A stretch of DNA of 64,000 bases from Parvibaculaceae bacterium Mf 1.05b.01 (GCA_000509225.1 BAOK01000001.1:2074245-2138244); one strand, 5' to 3'. Numbered from the stretch's first letter, positions 27,434 through 37,968 are shown. The notes: generated by a model not told the origin, from the letters alone. A program made the numbers and translations.

Positions 27434-28503
27434 TGCGCAGTCCCTCATTCTGGTACCCGCCTGCCAGGCCAACATTACGCGACCAGCTTTTGCGCCTCGC
27501 AATGACACCCTTCGCCGCCCTCTATTCTGCTGGCGCTGGCATGAGGCATCGGATGACGGTGCCCGAGCGCATCAGTGTCCCGGTTATCTGTATCGGCAAC
27601 TTCACTGCAGGCGGCGCGGGCAAGACGCCAACCGCAATCGCCATTGCCAAAAGACTGGAGACGATGGGCGAGACGCCCCATTTTGTCAGTCGGGGATATG
27701 GCGGTCAGGAAGCCGGTCCGGTATGTGTCGATCCCGAGCGACACAGCTCGGCAGATGTGGGCGACGAGCCTCTGCTCTTGAGCAAACACAGCACGACATG
27801 GGTATCCCAGGACCGGGTCGCTGGCGCACTCGCGGCAGAACGGGCGGGGGCCAGTGTCATCGTGCTGGATGACGGGTTTCAAAACCCAGCCCTCCACAAA
27901 GATCTTTCCCTTTTGGTTGTGGATACTGGTGCTGGTATCGGCAACGGTTCCGTTATCCCCGCTGGTCCTTTGCGGGAGCCTATGGAAGCGGCTTTCAAGC
28001 GAACCCACGGCATTGTGGCGCTTGGCGCCGAACCGCTATCAAAGGATCTCGTGCAGCGCGCGAAGCAGGCGGCTGTTCCGATCTGTTGTGCCACCCTTCA
28101 GCCGAGCATCGATGTCGGCCCAAACCTTACCGGGACAAAGTTCATCGCATTCGCCGGCATCGGTCGCCCGGAAAAGTTCTTTTCGACACTCCGCGAGTTG
28201 GGCGTCATCCTCGCCCAGACGAGGTCCTTTCCGGATCATCACTCCTTTTCAAACAAGGAGGCGCAGGATCTTCTGGATCTTGCCAATCGGGAGGAAGCCA
28301 GCCTTATCACTACAGAAAAAGATGCCGCACGGCTTCGCAGAGCCGACAGCGCGGCTGGGAAAAAGCTCCGCGAGCAGACCGAGGTTTTGCCGGTCACAGC
28401 CCTATTCAGCGATTTACCTGGACTTGATGCGCTGCTGATCCAGCACCTCACCGCCGCCCGGGCAAGTCACACCTACGCGCCACCCGGAACACGAAGGGAC
28501 TGA
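27433..28503 (+). CDS. lpxK: Tetraacyldisaccharide 4'-kinase
   Basis: The 356-residue kinase phosphorylates the lipid A precursor at the 4' position. The P-loop GNFTAGGAGKTPT is at 55-67, preceded by a membrane-associating helix; VLDDGFQNPALHKDLSLLVVD is the family DDGFQ block, and LITTEKDAARL lies near the C-terminus. It is translationally coupled to waaA by a TAATG overlap. Lipid A synthesis continues with the acyltransferase gene 39 bases downstream. Confidence 0.96.
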   Translation: MRSPSFWYPPARPTLRDQLLRLAMTPFAALYSAGAGMRHRMTVPERISVPVICIGNFTAGGAGKTPTAIAIAKRLETMGETPHFVSRGYGGQEAGPVCVDPERHSSADVGDEPLLLSKHSTTWVSQDRVAGALAAERAGASVIVLDDGFQNPALHKDLSLLVVDTGAGIGNGSVIPAGPLREPMEAAFKRTHGIVALGAEPLSKDLVQRAKQAAVPICCATLQPSIDVGPNLTGTKFIAFAGIGRPEKFFSTLRELGVILAQTRSFPDHHSFSNKEAQDLLDLANREEASLITTEKDAARLRRADSAAGKKLREQTEVLPVTALFSDLPGLDALLIQHLTAARASHTYAPPGTRRD

Positions 28504-28541
28504 CCCTTAGAGGCTGACCTGCTATAAGCTTCCCCTCTCTT

Positions 28542-29453
28542 TTGATCTGGAATTGTTTCTTGTCAAATAAAGCCATCAGATACCGCCTCGAAGCGGTTGC
28601 AGCCCTTCTTCCAATCGGAGTCTTTAAACTCCTTGGGTTGGAACGCGCTTCTGCCTTTGGCGGCTGGCTGCTTAAAACAATCGGCCCGCGAGTTGGTGTC
28701 AGCCGACGCGCTCGGAACAATATCAGACGCGCGATGCCTGAGCTCACCCATGCTGAGGTTGAGACAATCATTCGCGACATGTGGGAAAACCTCGGACGAA
28801 CCATCGCGGAATATGCGCACCTGGACAGGTTCAAAGAACCGGCTTACCGGGATCGCGTGTCCCTCTCCGGCGCTGAATATGTTGAAGCCTTGAAAGACAA
28901 AGGCGGCATCCTGGTGTCCGGACATTTTGCCAATTGGGAGTTGATGCCACTCTACCTGCACCTGCTCGGCTATGAAGGCGGTGAGGTGTACAGACATGCC
29001 AACAATCCGCTGATCGACAAATGGATTGTGAAGCTGCGCTCCCGCGCCATTCAGCCTGTGCAAATCCCAAAAGGCCCAAAAGGGGCGCGTAACGTGCTGC
29101 GTGTGATCCGGAAAAAGGGCTTCGTCTGCATGCTGGTTGACCAGAAGATGAATGATGGAATTGAAGCGACTCTCTTCGGCATGAAAGCCATGACTCCCGC
29201 AACACCCGGCGGATTGGCGGTGCGGTATGGTGTCGGCGTAATTCCAGCAACCTTTCGGCGAACAAATGGCGTCCATTTTGAGCAGGTCTTGCATGAACCG
29301 ATCTTCGCGGACCCGGACGCCGAGCCGCTCGCGGAAACCGCCCGCATCACCCAGAGATTGAATGATTTTCTGGAAGCAGAGATCAGAGAAAATCCAGCTC
29401 AGTGGCTTTGGCTACACAATCGCTGGCCCAAAGATGCCGAAAAAGATGCCTGA
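28542..29453 (+). CDS. LpxL/HtrB-type lipid A late acyltransferase
   Basis: The 303-residue protein has an N-terminal membrane segment, the active-site motif GHFANWELMP (HX4E), the LVDQKMNDGIEATLFG block and a C-terminal WLWLHNRWP typical of lauroyl/myristoyl acyltransferases. It transfers an acyl chain from acyl-ACP onto KDO-lipid A. The start is a TTG, either 28542 or 28560 (MSNKAIRYRLE); the latter has GGAA at a fair distance. It ends exactly one base before the end of the convergent M23 gene. Confidence 0.92.
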   Translation: MIWNCFLSNKAIRYRLEAVAALLPIGVFKLLGLERASAFGGWLLKTIGPRVGVSRRARNNIRRAMPELTHAEVETIIRDMWENLGRTIAEYAHLDRFKEPAYRDRVSLSGAEYVEALKDKGGILVSGHFANWELMPLYLHLLGYEGGEVYRHANNPLIDKWIVKLRSRAIQPVQIPKGPKGARNVLRVIRKKGFVCMLVDQKMNDGIEATLFGMKAMTPATPGGLAVRYGVGVIPATFRRTNGVHFEQVLHEPIFADPDAEPLAETARITQRLNDFLEAEIRENPAQWLWLHNRWPKDAEKDA

Positions 29454-30320
29454 TTAGGGCGCTTCTGTTGGTCGTTCCAGAGGTTTGGGCGCCGGCATGT
29501 CGCCAACCAGCAAAGCTGGATCAACATGCGCCGTGCGCCAATACATGCGCCAGTCGAGATGCGGCCCTGTCACTCTTCCGGTTGCCCCGACAGCTCCAAT
29601 GATCTCGCCCTGTTCTACTTGCTGGCCGACTTCAACATCCACACGGCTCAAATGCATCATGACACCGATCATGCCATGACCATGGTCCAGGAAGATCGCG
29701 CCACCTTCGAAATAGAGGTCAGGATGTGCAAGGCGTACGATCCCAGCGGCAGGTGCGGCCACCGGCGTACCCGTGGTGGCTGCAACATCGACACCGTAAT
29801 GAGGCCGCCTTGGTTGACCGTTGAAAAAACGTTGTAGGCCGAAAGTGCCAGTGATCACGCCCTTGACGGGCCAGATAAAATCATCCGCGAACCAGTCTTG
29901 GGCGGTATCGACCGGCCGCGCCACCCGCTTCAAATTTCGATCCCGCGCGATCCGCTCCATCTGTTCAGCTGACGGACTGACATATTTCGACGCCACACCT
30001 TCGATCCGCTGCACGTCATATTCGCGTGTTGCAACGTCAATGGACAGGCTCTCGCGCTCTTCATCTGGATATTCAAGATCCAGATGGACTGTGCCTTCAT
30101 GATCACGATCGAAGGCGAAGAGAAAATGCCCACGCTCCGAGACCATTAGCGGTTCGCCGTCCAGGATGACTTTTGTCCCAGGCTCGGTGGTGCCGATAAT
30201 GATCCCGCCCTGAATTGCCTCGCCCGTGAGCGCAACACGCCCCTCCGCCCAGGCGGCGTGCCCGGCAAAAAGTGAGGCAACAGCTAGAAGCAAAAGATTG
30301 CGCAGGAATTTCAATTTCAT
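29454..30320 (-). CDS. M23 family (LytM) peptidoglycan metallopeptidase
   Basis: The 288-residue protein has a signal peptide (about 1-25), a small beta-domain at 27-100 and a C-terminal LytM domain. Zinc ligands are His174 and Asp178 in HYGVD, and His254 in GPHLDWRM; His223 is in MMHLS. In classical LytM proteins the last motif is HxH; here it reads H-L-D, so one usual active-site histidine is Asp, a variant I associate with alphaproteobacterial members. It is exported to the periplasm and probably cleaves peptidoglycan cross-links or activates amidases. It overlaps the upstream DUF2093 gene by 4 bases. Confidence 0.92.
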   Translation of the reverse strand: MKLKFLRNLLLLAVASLFAGHAAWAEGRVALTGEAIQGGIIIGTTEPGTKVILDGEPLMVSERGHFLFAFDRDHEGTVHLDLEYPDEERESLSIDVATREYDVQRIEGVASKYVSPSAEQMERIARDRNLKRVARPVDTAQDWFADDFIWPVKGVITGTFGLQRFFNGQPRRPHYGVDVAATTGTPVAAPAAGIVRLAHPDLYFEGGAIFLDHGHGMIGVMMHLSRVDVEVGQQVEQGEIIGAVGATGRVTGPHLDWRMYWRTAHVDPALLVGDMPAPKPLERPTEAP

Positions 30321-30538
30321 TCCTGGCCTCTCAGCTCAAGCTCGCGCTTCAAGGCAGCGGCGGCATCCACATAGGCTTCCTGGCGATCCGCGTGCCAATA
30401 GCGCAAATCCTCAAGAGGTATGTTCGCGCCTGTAACCGCACAGACAACAAAGGTGCCCTTGCGAACCACATGGTACTCGCCATCTCCATAAACCAGCTCT
30501 GCTTTGCTTCCACCGAAGCCATTTTCATGTCGATTCAT
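30317..30538 (-). CDS. DUF2093 domain protein
   Basis: The 73-residue soluble protein contains AELVYGDGEYHVVRKGTFVV followed by CAVTGANIPLEDLRYW, the DUF2093 pattern of alphaproteobacteria. The conserved Cys and two-strand core suggest a small binding domain, but no function is known. It sits between xseA and the M23 gene and overlaps the latter by ATGA. Confidence 0.9.
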   Translation of the reverse strand: MNRHENGFGGSKAELVYGDGEYHVVRKGTFVVCAVTGANIPLEDLRYWHADRQEAYVDAAAALKRELELRGQE

Positions 30539-30617
30539 AGGCTCAACCTACCTGTGGGGCGCGGCGATGTCATTCCTGCAGTGCAAATATGGTTTCCCGC
30601 CCGCCCAAGCACCACCA

Positions 30618-32087
30618 TCAGAAAAGCTGCCCCTGATCGCCGCCTGGCGCTGATTTCTTTTTTGAAACTGAGCGTTTGGCTTTCGGTGCGGCCTTCGGCG
30701 CGACAGTGGATGCAGTGCCTGCCTTGTCCGTGCTTGGGCCCGTCGTCACCGCCAATTTGTCACTGCCAGCGAATTCAAGTTCCAACTCTGTCCCCTGTTC
30801 GATCCCAGCCGACCCGCGGACCGGCTCACCGTTCTTGTCTCGAACCAACGCAAATCCGCGGCTGAGCACCCCTTGGTAGCTCAATGTGTCGAGCAAACGC
30901 CCGGCCTGTCCCAGGCGTTTCCCCAAATCTGTCAAATGCCTTTGCTCCGCCCGAGTAGCTCTGGCAGCAAGATCCTGGGTCCGCTGATGCCCATTGGCCA
31001 ATTTGGATGTCAGCACCTGGCCGGAAAGGCGGCCTGCTATACGCTCAAGTTGACTGCGCTTGGCCGACGCGGCGGCTCCAAGGCCCAATCCCAGGCGTTG
31101 GCTTGCATGGTCCAATCGCTGGCCCGGCAGCGCAAAAAGATCGTCCGGTTTAGGGAGACCGCGACCCAGCCCCTCCAGGCGCGCACTCAATTCTGTTACT
31201 TTTCGTGTTTCCCCCCGCACAAGGCGGCGTGCATTGTCTAAAACACGGGCAACCAGGTCAGCCCGGACAGGCACTGCCATCTCTGCGGCAGCCGTCGGCG
31301 TTGGGGCTCGCTGATCAGACGCAAAGTCGATGAGGGTCGTGTCGGTTTCGTGTCCCACCGCTGAAATAAGCGGAATTTCGCTCGCTGCGGCGGCCCGCAC
31401 CACCATTTCCTCGTTGAACGACCAGAGATCCTCCAGGGACCCGCCCCCACGCGCCACGATCAGCAGATCTGGCCGCGGCACTGGCCCGCCTGGTTTAAGT
31501 TCATTGAACCCTTTGATGGCAGCCGTGACTTCTTCAGCAGACTGTTCACCCTGGACGCGAACCGGCCAGACGAGAACATGGCGGGGAAATCTGTCACAGA
31601 GACGATGTAGAATGTCCCGAATGACAGCGCCTGACGGGCTCGTCACCACACCGATGGTCGCAGGCAGAAATGGCAGGGGTCGCTTCCTGGCGGGATCGAA
31701 CAGGCCCTCCGCTGTCAGCGCTTTTTTGCGCTGTTCCAACAGCGCCATAAGGGCACCGACGCCTGCCAGTTCCATGCTTTCAATGACAATCTGATAGCGC
31801 GACTGCCCCGGGAAGGTTGTGAGCTTGCCGGTGCAGACAACCTCAAGTCCCTGTTCCGGCTTCACCTTCAGTCTTGAGGCGACCCCCTTCCAGATCACGC
31901 CATTCAGGACCGACTTGTCGTCTTTGAGATCGAGGTAGAGGTGGCCTGAAGCCGGACGGCTGACCCGCCCCAACTCGCCCTTCACCCGTACATAGCCGTA
32001 TGTGTCCTCTACCGTGCGCTTCAGCGCCATTGACAGCTCGCTTACGGAGAATTCGTAGGCATTTCCGGGGGTTAGATTGTCAGCCAT
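30618..32087 (-). CDS. xseA: Exodeoxyribonuclease VII large subunit
   Basis: The 489-residue protein starts with an OB-fold DNA-binding domain ([20 protein letters not shown]) and has the catalytic block [17 protein letters not shown] and [19 protein letters not shown] long helical region with many Arg and Leu follows, and the C-terminus is a lysine-rich low-complexity tail ([15 protein letters not shown]). With XseB it degrades single-stranded DNA to oligonucleotides. ATG 32087 is used; a GTG at 32105 would add six residues. It precedes DUF2093 on the same strand by 79 bases. Confidence 0.95.
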   Translation of the reverse strand: MADNLTPGNAYEFSVSELSMALKRTVEDTYGYVRVKGELGRVSRPASGHLYLDLKDDKSVLNGVIWKGVASRLKVKPEQGLEVVCTGKLTTFPGQSRYQIVIESMELAGVGALMALLEQRKKALTAEGLFDPARKRPLPFLPATIGVVTSPSGAVIRDILHRLCDRFPRHVLVWPVRVQGEQSAEEVTAAIKGFNELKPGGPVPRPDLLIVARGGGSLEDLWSFNEEMVVRAAAASEIPLISAVGHETDTTLIDFASDQRAPTPTAAAEMAVPVRADLVARVLDNARRLVRGETRKVTELSARLEGLGRGLPKPDDLFALPGQRLDHASQRLGLGLGAAASAKRSQLERIAGRLSGQVLTSKLANGHQRTQDLAARATRAEQRHLTDLGKRLGQAGRLLDTLSYQGVLSRGFALVRDKNGEPVRGSAGIEQGTELELEFAGSDKLAVTTGPSTDKAGTASTVAPKAAPKAKRSVSKKKSAPGGDQGQLF

Positions 32088-32275
32088 GGGTGCGGCGTCT
32101 TTCACTTTAAGTCTTTGATTTTACTTCAAAATTTGTAGAACCCTGGAGGTGCCAGAGCAGTTTGCCGGAATCGCCCACCATGATACAAGATTGGCCGGGG
32201 ATTGCTCAGGGAATGCCCAGGGAATAGTGAGGACCGACAAACGGTTCAACATTGGAATTCAAGGATCGAAGTCGA

Positions 32276-33559
32276 ATGAACGTTCTGATTATAGGATCAG
32301 GCGGGCGCGAACATGCTCTCGCATGGGCGATTGCCTCAAGCCCCTTGCTGGGCGAGCTCTATTGCGCCCCGGGGAATGCCGGGATCGCCGATGTGGCTAC
32401 GTGCGTGGACATTGGCGTGAACGACTTCGATGGCATCATCGCCTTTTGCAAGGACACCGGCATCGATTTTGTTGTTGTCGGCCCAGAAGACCCGCTGGTT
32501 GGCGGCATTGTTGATCGACTGGATGACGCTGGGATCAAGAACTTCGGTCCAAACGCGGCAGCGGCCCAACTGGAAGGCTCTAAAGGCTTCACCAAGGACC
32601 TTTGCGCAGATTATGACATTCCCACAGCCGCCTATGGACGATTTGCGGATGCCAATGAGGCCAAAGCCTATCTGGACAAGCATGCTGCGCCCATCGTGAT
32701 CAAAGCTGATGGTCTTGCCGCCGGTAAGGGCGTGATCATGGCAGAGACCGACGATGAAGCGCTTGCGGCGGTCGACGAAATTTTCGGCGGCAAGTTTGGC
32801 GGCGCAGGCGCGGAACTCGTCATCGAAGAGTGGCTTGAGGGCGAAGAAGCGAGTTTCTTTGCACTTTGCGACGGGAAAACAGCCGTGCCGCTGGTTGGTG
32901 CACAAGATCACAAGCGCGTCGGCGACGGGGATGTCGGGCTGAACACGGGCGGTATGGGCGCCTATTCCCCTACCCCTGTGCTGTCCATGAGCATGCAGTT
33001 TGCGTTGATGGATCGCATCGTCAACCCCACGCTTGCTGCAATGGCGGACAAGGGCATGCCCTTTAAAGGTGTGCTTTTCGTGGGCCTCATGATCACCAAA
33101 GATGGTCCCAAACTCATTGAATTTAATGTGCGGTTCGGCGATCCGGAATGCCAGGTTCTGATGATGCGGCTCATGTCAGACATTCTTCCAGCGCTGGTCG
33201 CCTGTCATGATGGAACACTTGATCAGATTGACCTTGAATGGAATGACGAGGCTGCGCTCAGCGTCGTGATGGCAACGGAAGGCTATCCGGAGGCTTATGA
33301 AAAGGGCTCTGAGATCAAAAACCTGAAAGCCGCTTCTGCCGAAGACAGCATCGAAATCTTTCACGCGGGCACAAAACTGGACGGCAAAAAGGTCACGGCC
33401 CATGGCGGCCGGGTGTTGGCCGTCACCGCGCTCGGAAAATCCGTCGCTGCGGCTCAAGCGCGCGCCTATAAAGCAGTGGACGCTGTCGACTGGCCAGAAG
33501 GTTTTTGCCGACGCGACATTGGCTACCGCGCCGTCGCGCGCGAAAAACAATCCGCATAA
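32276..33559 (+). CDS. purD: Phosphoribosylamine-glycine ligase
   Basis: The 427-residue ATP-grasp enzyme catalyses the second step of purine synthesis. It begins [17 protein letters not shown] and contains [44 protein letters not shown] and [12 protein letters not shown], all diagnostic. AAGGA lies 10 bases before ATG 32276. It is divergent from xseA, an arrangement common in alphaproteobacteria, and 30 bases before the first APH-type kinase. Confidence 0.97.
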   Translation: MNVLIIGSGGREHALAWAIASSPLLGELYCAPGNAGIADVATCVDIGVNDFDGIIAFCKDTGIDFVVVGPEDPLVGGIVDRLDDAGIKNFGPNAAAAQLEGSKGFTKDLCADYDIPTAAYGRFADANEAKAYLDKHAAPIVIKADGLAAGKGVIMAETDDEALAAVDEIFGGKFGGAGAELVIEEWLEGEEASFFALCDGKTAVPLVGAQDHKRVGDGDVGLNTGGMGAYSPTPVLSMSMQFALMDRIVNPTLAAMADKGMPFKGVLFVGLMITKDGPKLIEFNVRFGDPECQVLMMRLMSDILPALVACHDGTLDQIDLEWNDEAALSVVMATEGYPEAYEKGSEIKNLKAASAEDSIEIFHAGTKLDGKKVTAHGGRVLAVTALGKSVAAAQARAYKAVDAVDWPEGFCRRDIGYRAVAREKQSA

Positions 33560-33589
33560 TCATCCATAAGAAATAAGGGAGATGGGCCC

Positions 33590-34684
33590 ATGAGTGAGCC
33601 TGTATCAAGTGGCAAGCAGGAGCAATTTTCCGGTACTCAGGCGGTGATGGCGCAGCACCGCTTTGATGAAAAGACCTTGGAAGACTATCTGGCTGCCAAT
33701 GTTGAGGGCTTCCAAGGTCCACTTGAGGTTCGAGAATTCAAGGGCGGGCAATCCAACCCGACCTATCAGCTTGTGACGCCCAACAAGAAATATGTTCTGC
33801 GACGCAAGCCTCCCGGCAAGCTTCTCCCGTCTGCCCATGCAGTTGACCGGGAATACAAAGTGATCACCGCACTTGGCAAGGTTGGATATCCGGTCGCCAA
33901 GACCTACTGCCTCTGCATGGATGAAAGTGTCATCGGCACGATCTTCTATGTGATGGATATGGTCGAAGGCCGCATCCTGTGGGAACCATTGCTGCCGGGA
34001 TACGAGCCAGCGCGCCGAAAGGCAATTTTTGAAGCCAAAAACCAGACAATGGCCCAGCTTCACATGGTGGATTATGAGGCGATCGGTCTTGGCGATTTCG
34101 GAAAGCCTGGCAACTATTTTGCCCGCCAGATTTCCCGCTGGTCAAAGCAGTATGTTGCCTCAGAATCTGAAAGCATCAGCGAAATGGACAAGCTGATGGA
34201 TTGGTTGCCGGGCAATATTCCCGAAGATGATGCGGTGAGTATCGTCCATGGGGACTACCGACTGGATAATATGGTGCTGCATCCAACTGAAGACCGCGTT
34301 CTCGCGGTCCTTGATTGGGAGCTCTCTACTCTTGGACACCCACTCGGCGATTTCACCTACCACATGATGCAATGGATCATGCCAAGCATGGGAGACACGC
34401 CAGGCACCCAGACTCTCGGGGATGCTGATCTGCCAGCACTCGGCATTCCCACGCTCGATGAGTATGTCAAAATGTATTGTGATCAGACCGGCCGCAGCGG
34501 TATCGACAATCTCGACTATTACTTCGCCTACAATCTTTTCAGACTAGGTGGTATTTTACAGGGCATTGTTGGCCGGGTGCGCGACGGGACTGCTGCCAGC
34601 GAACATGCGGCACAGGATGCGTCTCAGGTTCGCACACTCGCAGAGCTTGGCTGGCACTATGCTCAGAAAGCCGGCGCCGTTTAG
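33590..34684 (+). CDS. APH-type phosphotransferase, ACAD10/11 kinase-like (copy 1)
   Basis: The 364-residue protein has the aminoglycoside-kinase-like fold found in ACAD10/ACAD11: GGQSNPTYQL (nucleotide loop), YVLRRKPPGKLLPSAHAVDREYKV with the ATP lysine, VHGDYRLDNMVLHP (catalytic HGDxxxxN) and AVLDWELSTLGHPLGD (metal-binding Asp). Recent work on the eukaryotic fusions indicates phosphorylation of 4-hydroxyacyl-CoA; that role here is inferred. A close paralog follows at 34805, and an ACAD11-like dehydrogenase lies 4 kb downstream. Confidence 0.9.
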   Translation: MSEPVSSGKQEQFSGTQAVMAQHRFDEKTLEDYLAANVEGFQGPLEVREFKGGQSNPTYQLVTPNKKYVLRRKPPGKLLPSAHAVDREYKVITALGKVGYPVAKTYCLCMDESVIGTIFYVMDMVEGRILWEPLLPGYEPARRKAIFEAKNQTMAQLHMVDYEAIGLGDFGKPGNYFARQISRWSKQYVASESESISEMDKLMDWLPGNIPEDDAVSIVHGDYRLDNMVLHPTEDRVLAVLDWELSTLGHPLGDFTYHMMQWIMPSMGDTPGTQTLGDADLPALGIPTLDEYVKMYCDQTGRSGIDNLDYYFAYNLFRLGGILQGIVGRVRDGTAASEHAAQDASQVRTLAELGWHYAQKAGAV

Positions 34685-34804
34685 ACGATTTGCTGCATTG
34701 CTAGAGAGCCAGGTCATCCCTACGGATTGCCCGGCTTTTTTTGACCCTTTGCATGCGCTTGGATCCCTTGCTATCCCTAACTCAAAGAGATTTAGGAGAG
34801 AGAC

Positions 34805-35866
34805 ATGGCCGAGCCAGACGCCCCAAACGCTGAAACCATTGATATTCGCGACGCACACCGATTTGACGTCGGGCAGCTGGAGGATTTCTGCCGAGCAGAG
34901 GTTGATGGTTTTTCAGGAAATTTGGACGTCCGCCAGTTTTCAGGGGGACAGTCCAATCCAACCTTCATGCTCTGTGCTGGTGGCCAACGCTATGTGATGC
35001 GCAAAAAACCGCCTGGGACGCTGCTTGCCAGTGCTCATCAGGTGGACCGGGAATACCGGGTTATGAAGGCTCTGGCTGACACGGATGTGCCCGTCCCCAC
35101 CATGCGCGCGCTTTGCACAGATCCGGAGATTATCGGCACCGAATTTTACATTATGGATTTTCTGGATGGTCGTGTGTTGCGTGATCCGCAATTGCCGGGT
35201 TTCAGCGCAGAGGAGCGCAGCGCCATCTATGATCAGATGAATGATGTGCTCGCCCGACTGCATAAGGTCGACTACAAGGCCATCGGTCTCGAAGATTACG
35301 GGCGTCCGGGCAATTATTACGAACGGCAGATTGGTCGTTGGATCAAACAATACCGCGCCGCAGAGACCGAAACTGTTGAGCCTATGGAAGATCTGATTGC
35401 CTTTCTTCCCGCGCATATTCCGGCAGACGATGCGACGAGCATCGCTCATGGCGATTATAGGCTTGAAAACACCATGTTCCATGCAACAGAGCCCAAGATG
35501 ATCGCTGTTCTGGATTGGGAACTGTCAACCATCGGGCACCCGCTCGCCGACCTTGCCTATAATTGCATGCTCTATAACTTCAACAGTCCAAGTCAGGGCA
35601 CCATTATGGACCTGGATTATGCATCACTCGGCATCCCAAGCGAGGAGGCATATGTGGATGCGTACTGCAAACGCACCGGGCGCGATGGCATTGAAGACTG
35701 GGATTTTTACCTTTCATTTTCCATCTTCCGCCTCGCCTCGATTACTCAGGGTGTCTACAAACGCGGACTCGATGGCAATGCCAGCTCAGAAAAGGCGACG
35801 CAGTATGGCGATATGTGCCGCCGCCTTGCTGAAACCGCCTGGAAGGTTGCGCAAAGAAACCGTTAA
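34805..35866 (+). CDS. APH-type phosphotransferase, ACAD10/11 kinase-like (copy 2)
   Basis: The 353-residue paralog of the preceding gene keeps GGQSNPTFML, YVMRKKPPGTLLASAHQVDREYRV, AHGDYRLENTMFHA and AVLDWELSTIGHPLAD, so all kinase motifs are intact. The two proteins share the same length, motif spacing and C-terminal layout, pointing to tandem duplication with divergence. TTTAGGAGAGAGAC before the ATG is a strong ribosome binding site, so this copy is translated independently. Substrate difference from copy 1 is unknown. Confidence 0.9.
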   Translation: MAEPDAPNAETIDIRDAHRFDVGQLEDFCRAEVDGFSGNLDVRQFSGGQSNPTFMLCAGGQRYVMRKKPPGTLLASAHQVDREYRVMKALADTDVPVPTMRALCTDPEIIGTEFYIMDFLDGRVLRDPQLPGFSAEERSAIYDQMNDVLARLHKVDYKAIGLEDYGRPGNYYERQIGRWIKQYRAAETETVEPMEDLIAFLPAHIPADDATSIAHGDYRLENTMFHATEPKMIAVLDWELSTIGHPLADLAYNCMLYNFNSPSQGTIMDLDYASLGIPSEEAYVDAYCKRTGRDGIEDWDFYLSFSIFRLASITQGVYKRGLDGNASSEKATQYGDMCRRLAETAWKVAQRNR

Positions 35867-35969
35867 CCTTCCCGCATCCCTTTAACGCTTCCTTTCCTTG
35901 CGGCCCTTATCCTCCGAGTAGAGATAAATCCGGTTCGAGCCGGCTAAGCAAGGCGAGGGGGCACGTCCG

Positions 35970-37904
35970 GTGACGGACCAGAAGCAACCAGCGGAAAGTT
36001 CTGCAGACAAAGCAAGAACCCACACGCGTGGAGCGAAGTTCTTTGAGGCTTTGCTCGCGAACTCTGGCGACGTGCTGACCTTGCTCGACGATAAGGGCCA
36101 CTACATCTATCACAGCCCGGCCATCAAGGAGATGATCGGCATCGAACCTGAAGAAGCGTTGGGCTTTTTCGCCGCTGACATTGTCCATAGCGAAGATCGC
36201 GACCGGGTTGCCGACAGGATCCGCTACTGCCTGGCCAACAGGGGTGTGCGGCTGAGCGAGAATTTCCGCTTGCCCCATGCTGACGGGTCATGGCGCTGGG
36301 TAGAAGCAGATGTACGCAATCTGCTCGATGACCCAGACATACAAGGTGTGCTTGTCGTCAGTCGTGACGTGACTTCCCGCCGACGCATTGAAGATCATTT
36401 TTCAATCGCAGAACACACAGCAGGTTTTGGTACATACCGGTGGGACAAAGGCTGCGATGCCCCCGCTATCTCTCCAGCCCTCGCGCGCATGCTTGATCTG
36501 CCAGATGAGGCTGAGAAACTTCCTGACGCCGCTATGTACGAACTCCTGCACCCAGACGATGTGGACCGGGTCAGCTCAACATTCGCATCACTCGAAGATG
36601 ACCCTAAACCCTTCTCGCTCGCTATGCGCCTGCGGCAACAAGATGGAAGCTATCGGCATTTTGTCTCTCACGGATTCCCAGAACTCGACACCAACAATGA
36701 AATCACAAGTGTTGTGGGCATCATGGATGATGTCACGGAAAGCCTGAATACAGAACTCTCGCTGAAGCGCACGGCGGAAGAATACAAGCTGATCGCGGAC
36801 CACGCTCACGATATGTTTGCGCGCCATGCGCCTGACGGACGCGTGAACTTTATCTCGCCAGCTATCAAAACAGTTCTCGGCTACACGCCTGAAGATGCCA
36901 TTGGTCAGAAGATGATCGATTGGGCACATCGCGACGACAAAGCGATGGTTGAACAGAAAATGGAGGAGCTCAGGAACGGTGCAGAGAGCGTTCTCATGAC
37001 TTTCCGATTGTGGAATGCGGCTGGAAATTTCGTCTGGCTCGAAAGCACTGCCCATCGTATCGACGATGACCAGACCGGCGAAATGGTTGAGGCGATCGCC
37101 ATCACCCGGGACATTTCTGAACGCAAAGAATATGAACAGCGCTTGCTAGACGCCCGGGAGAAGGCGGAAACAGCGAACCGGACCAAGTCGACTTTTCTTG
37201 CGAATATGAGTCATGAACTCCGCACACCCCTCAATGCGGTGATTGGATTTTCTGAAATCCTCAAACGGAAGATGTACGGGCCGCTAGGCGACCCCGTATA
37301 TGATGAATATGCCAACCTTATTCATGAGTCCGGCACCCACCTTCTTGACCTCATCAACGACATTCTCGATATGTCGAAAGTTGAAGCTGGCAAGATGGAG
37401 ATCAGTCCCGAACCCATTGATATGGTTGAAACCATCGAAACCTGTATGCGTTTCCTGGAATCGAAATCAGCGGCCAAAAACCAGCATATGCAATTGAACG
37501 TTTTGACTCCCCAAAGCGACAATACAGCATATGCCGACATACGAGCGACGAAACAGATCCTGATCAATCTCCTTTCCAACGCAGTCAAGTATACCGGCGA
37601 AGGCGGGGTGATCAGGGTGGATGTTCAAACCCAGTCCGATGGATTGGAGGTGAGCGTTTGTGACAATGGGGTTGGCATTGATCCGGTGGATATTCCCCGG
37701 CTTTTGAGGCCTTTTGAGCAGGTTGCCGACAAATCAAGCCAGGCCGAAGAAGGATCTGGCCTTGGGCTCGCACTCACCAAATCGTTTGCAGAGTTACAGG
37801 GCGGAACATTCCATCTCGAAAGCGAGAAGGGCCAAGGCACCCGCGCCATCGTTATCCTTCCCAGTGCACAAGGTGATCTAACACCCAGTGCCGTGAGCGC
37901 CTGA
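35970..37904 (+). CDS. Soluble PAS-PAS-PAS hybrid-free sensor histidine kinase
   Basis: The 644-residue kinase has three PAS/PAC units (about 22-134, 138-258 and 264-386), a HisKA domain with NMSHELRTPLNAVIGFSEIL (phospho-acceptor His415) and an HATPase domain with NLLSNAVKYT (N box), DNGVGID (G1) and EGSGLGLAL (G2). No membrane helix or receiver domain is present, so it senses a cytosolic signal and passes phosphate to a separate regulator. The kinase core resembles the PleC/DivJ group of alphaproteobacteria. It begins with GTG 35970 after AGGCGAGGGG. No response regulator gene is adjacent. Confidence 0.92.
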   Translation: MTDQKQPAESSADKARTHTRGAKFFEALLANSGDVLTLLDDKGHYIYHSPAIKEMIGIEPEEALGFFAADIVHSEDRDRVADRIRYCLANRGVRLSENFRLPHADGSWRWVEADVRNLLDDPDIQGVLVVSRDVTSRRRIEDHFSIAEHTAGFGTYRWDKGCDAPAISPALARMLDLPDEAEKLPDAAMYELLHPDDVDRVSSTFASLEDDPKPFSLAMRLRQQDGSYRHFVSHGFPELDTNNEITSVVGIMDDVTESLNTELSLKRTAEEYKLIADHAHDMFARHAPDGRVNFISPAIKTVLGYTPEDAIGQKMIDWAHRDDKAMVEQKMEELRNGAESVLMTFRLWNAAGNFVWLESTAHRIDDDQTGEMVEAIAITRDISERKEYEQRLLDAREKAETANRTKSTFLANMSHELRTPLNAVIGFSEILKRKMYGPLGDPVYDEYANLIHESGTHLLDLINDILDMSKVEAGKMEISPEPIDMVETIETCMRFLESKSAAKNQHMQLNVLTPQSDNTAYADIRATKQILINLLSNAVKYTGEGGVIRVDVQTQSDGLEVSVCDNGVGIDPVDIPRLLRPFEQVADKSSQAEEGSGLGLALTKSFAELQGGTFHLESEKGQGTRAIVILPSAQGDLTPSAVSA

Positions 37905-37968
37905 CCCTTATTGCCTCATCCGCTGAGCGTTGGAAACGCTGCCGAATGAAACCCGGTCGTGCGGATTT

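Noticed and set aside
35930-35945. GTTCGA-containing stretch resembling a tRNA T-loop
   Set aside because: It is a short CCGG-flanked repeat before the histidine kinase gene; no acceptor, D or anticodon arms surround it.
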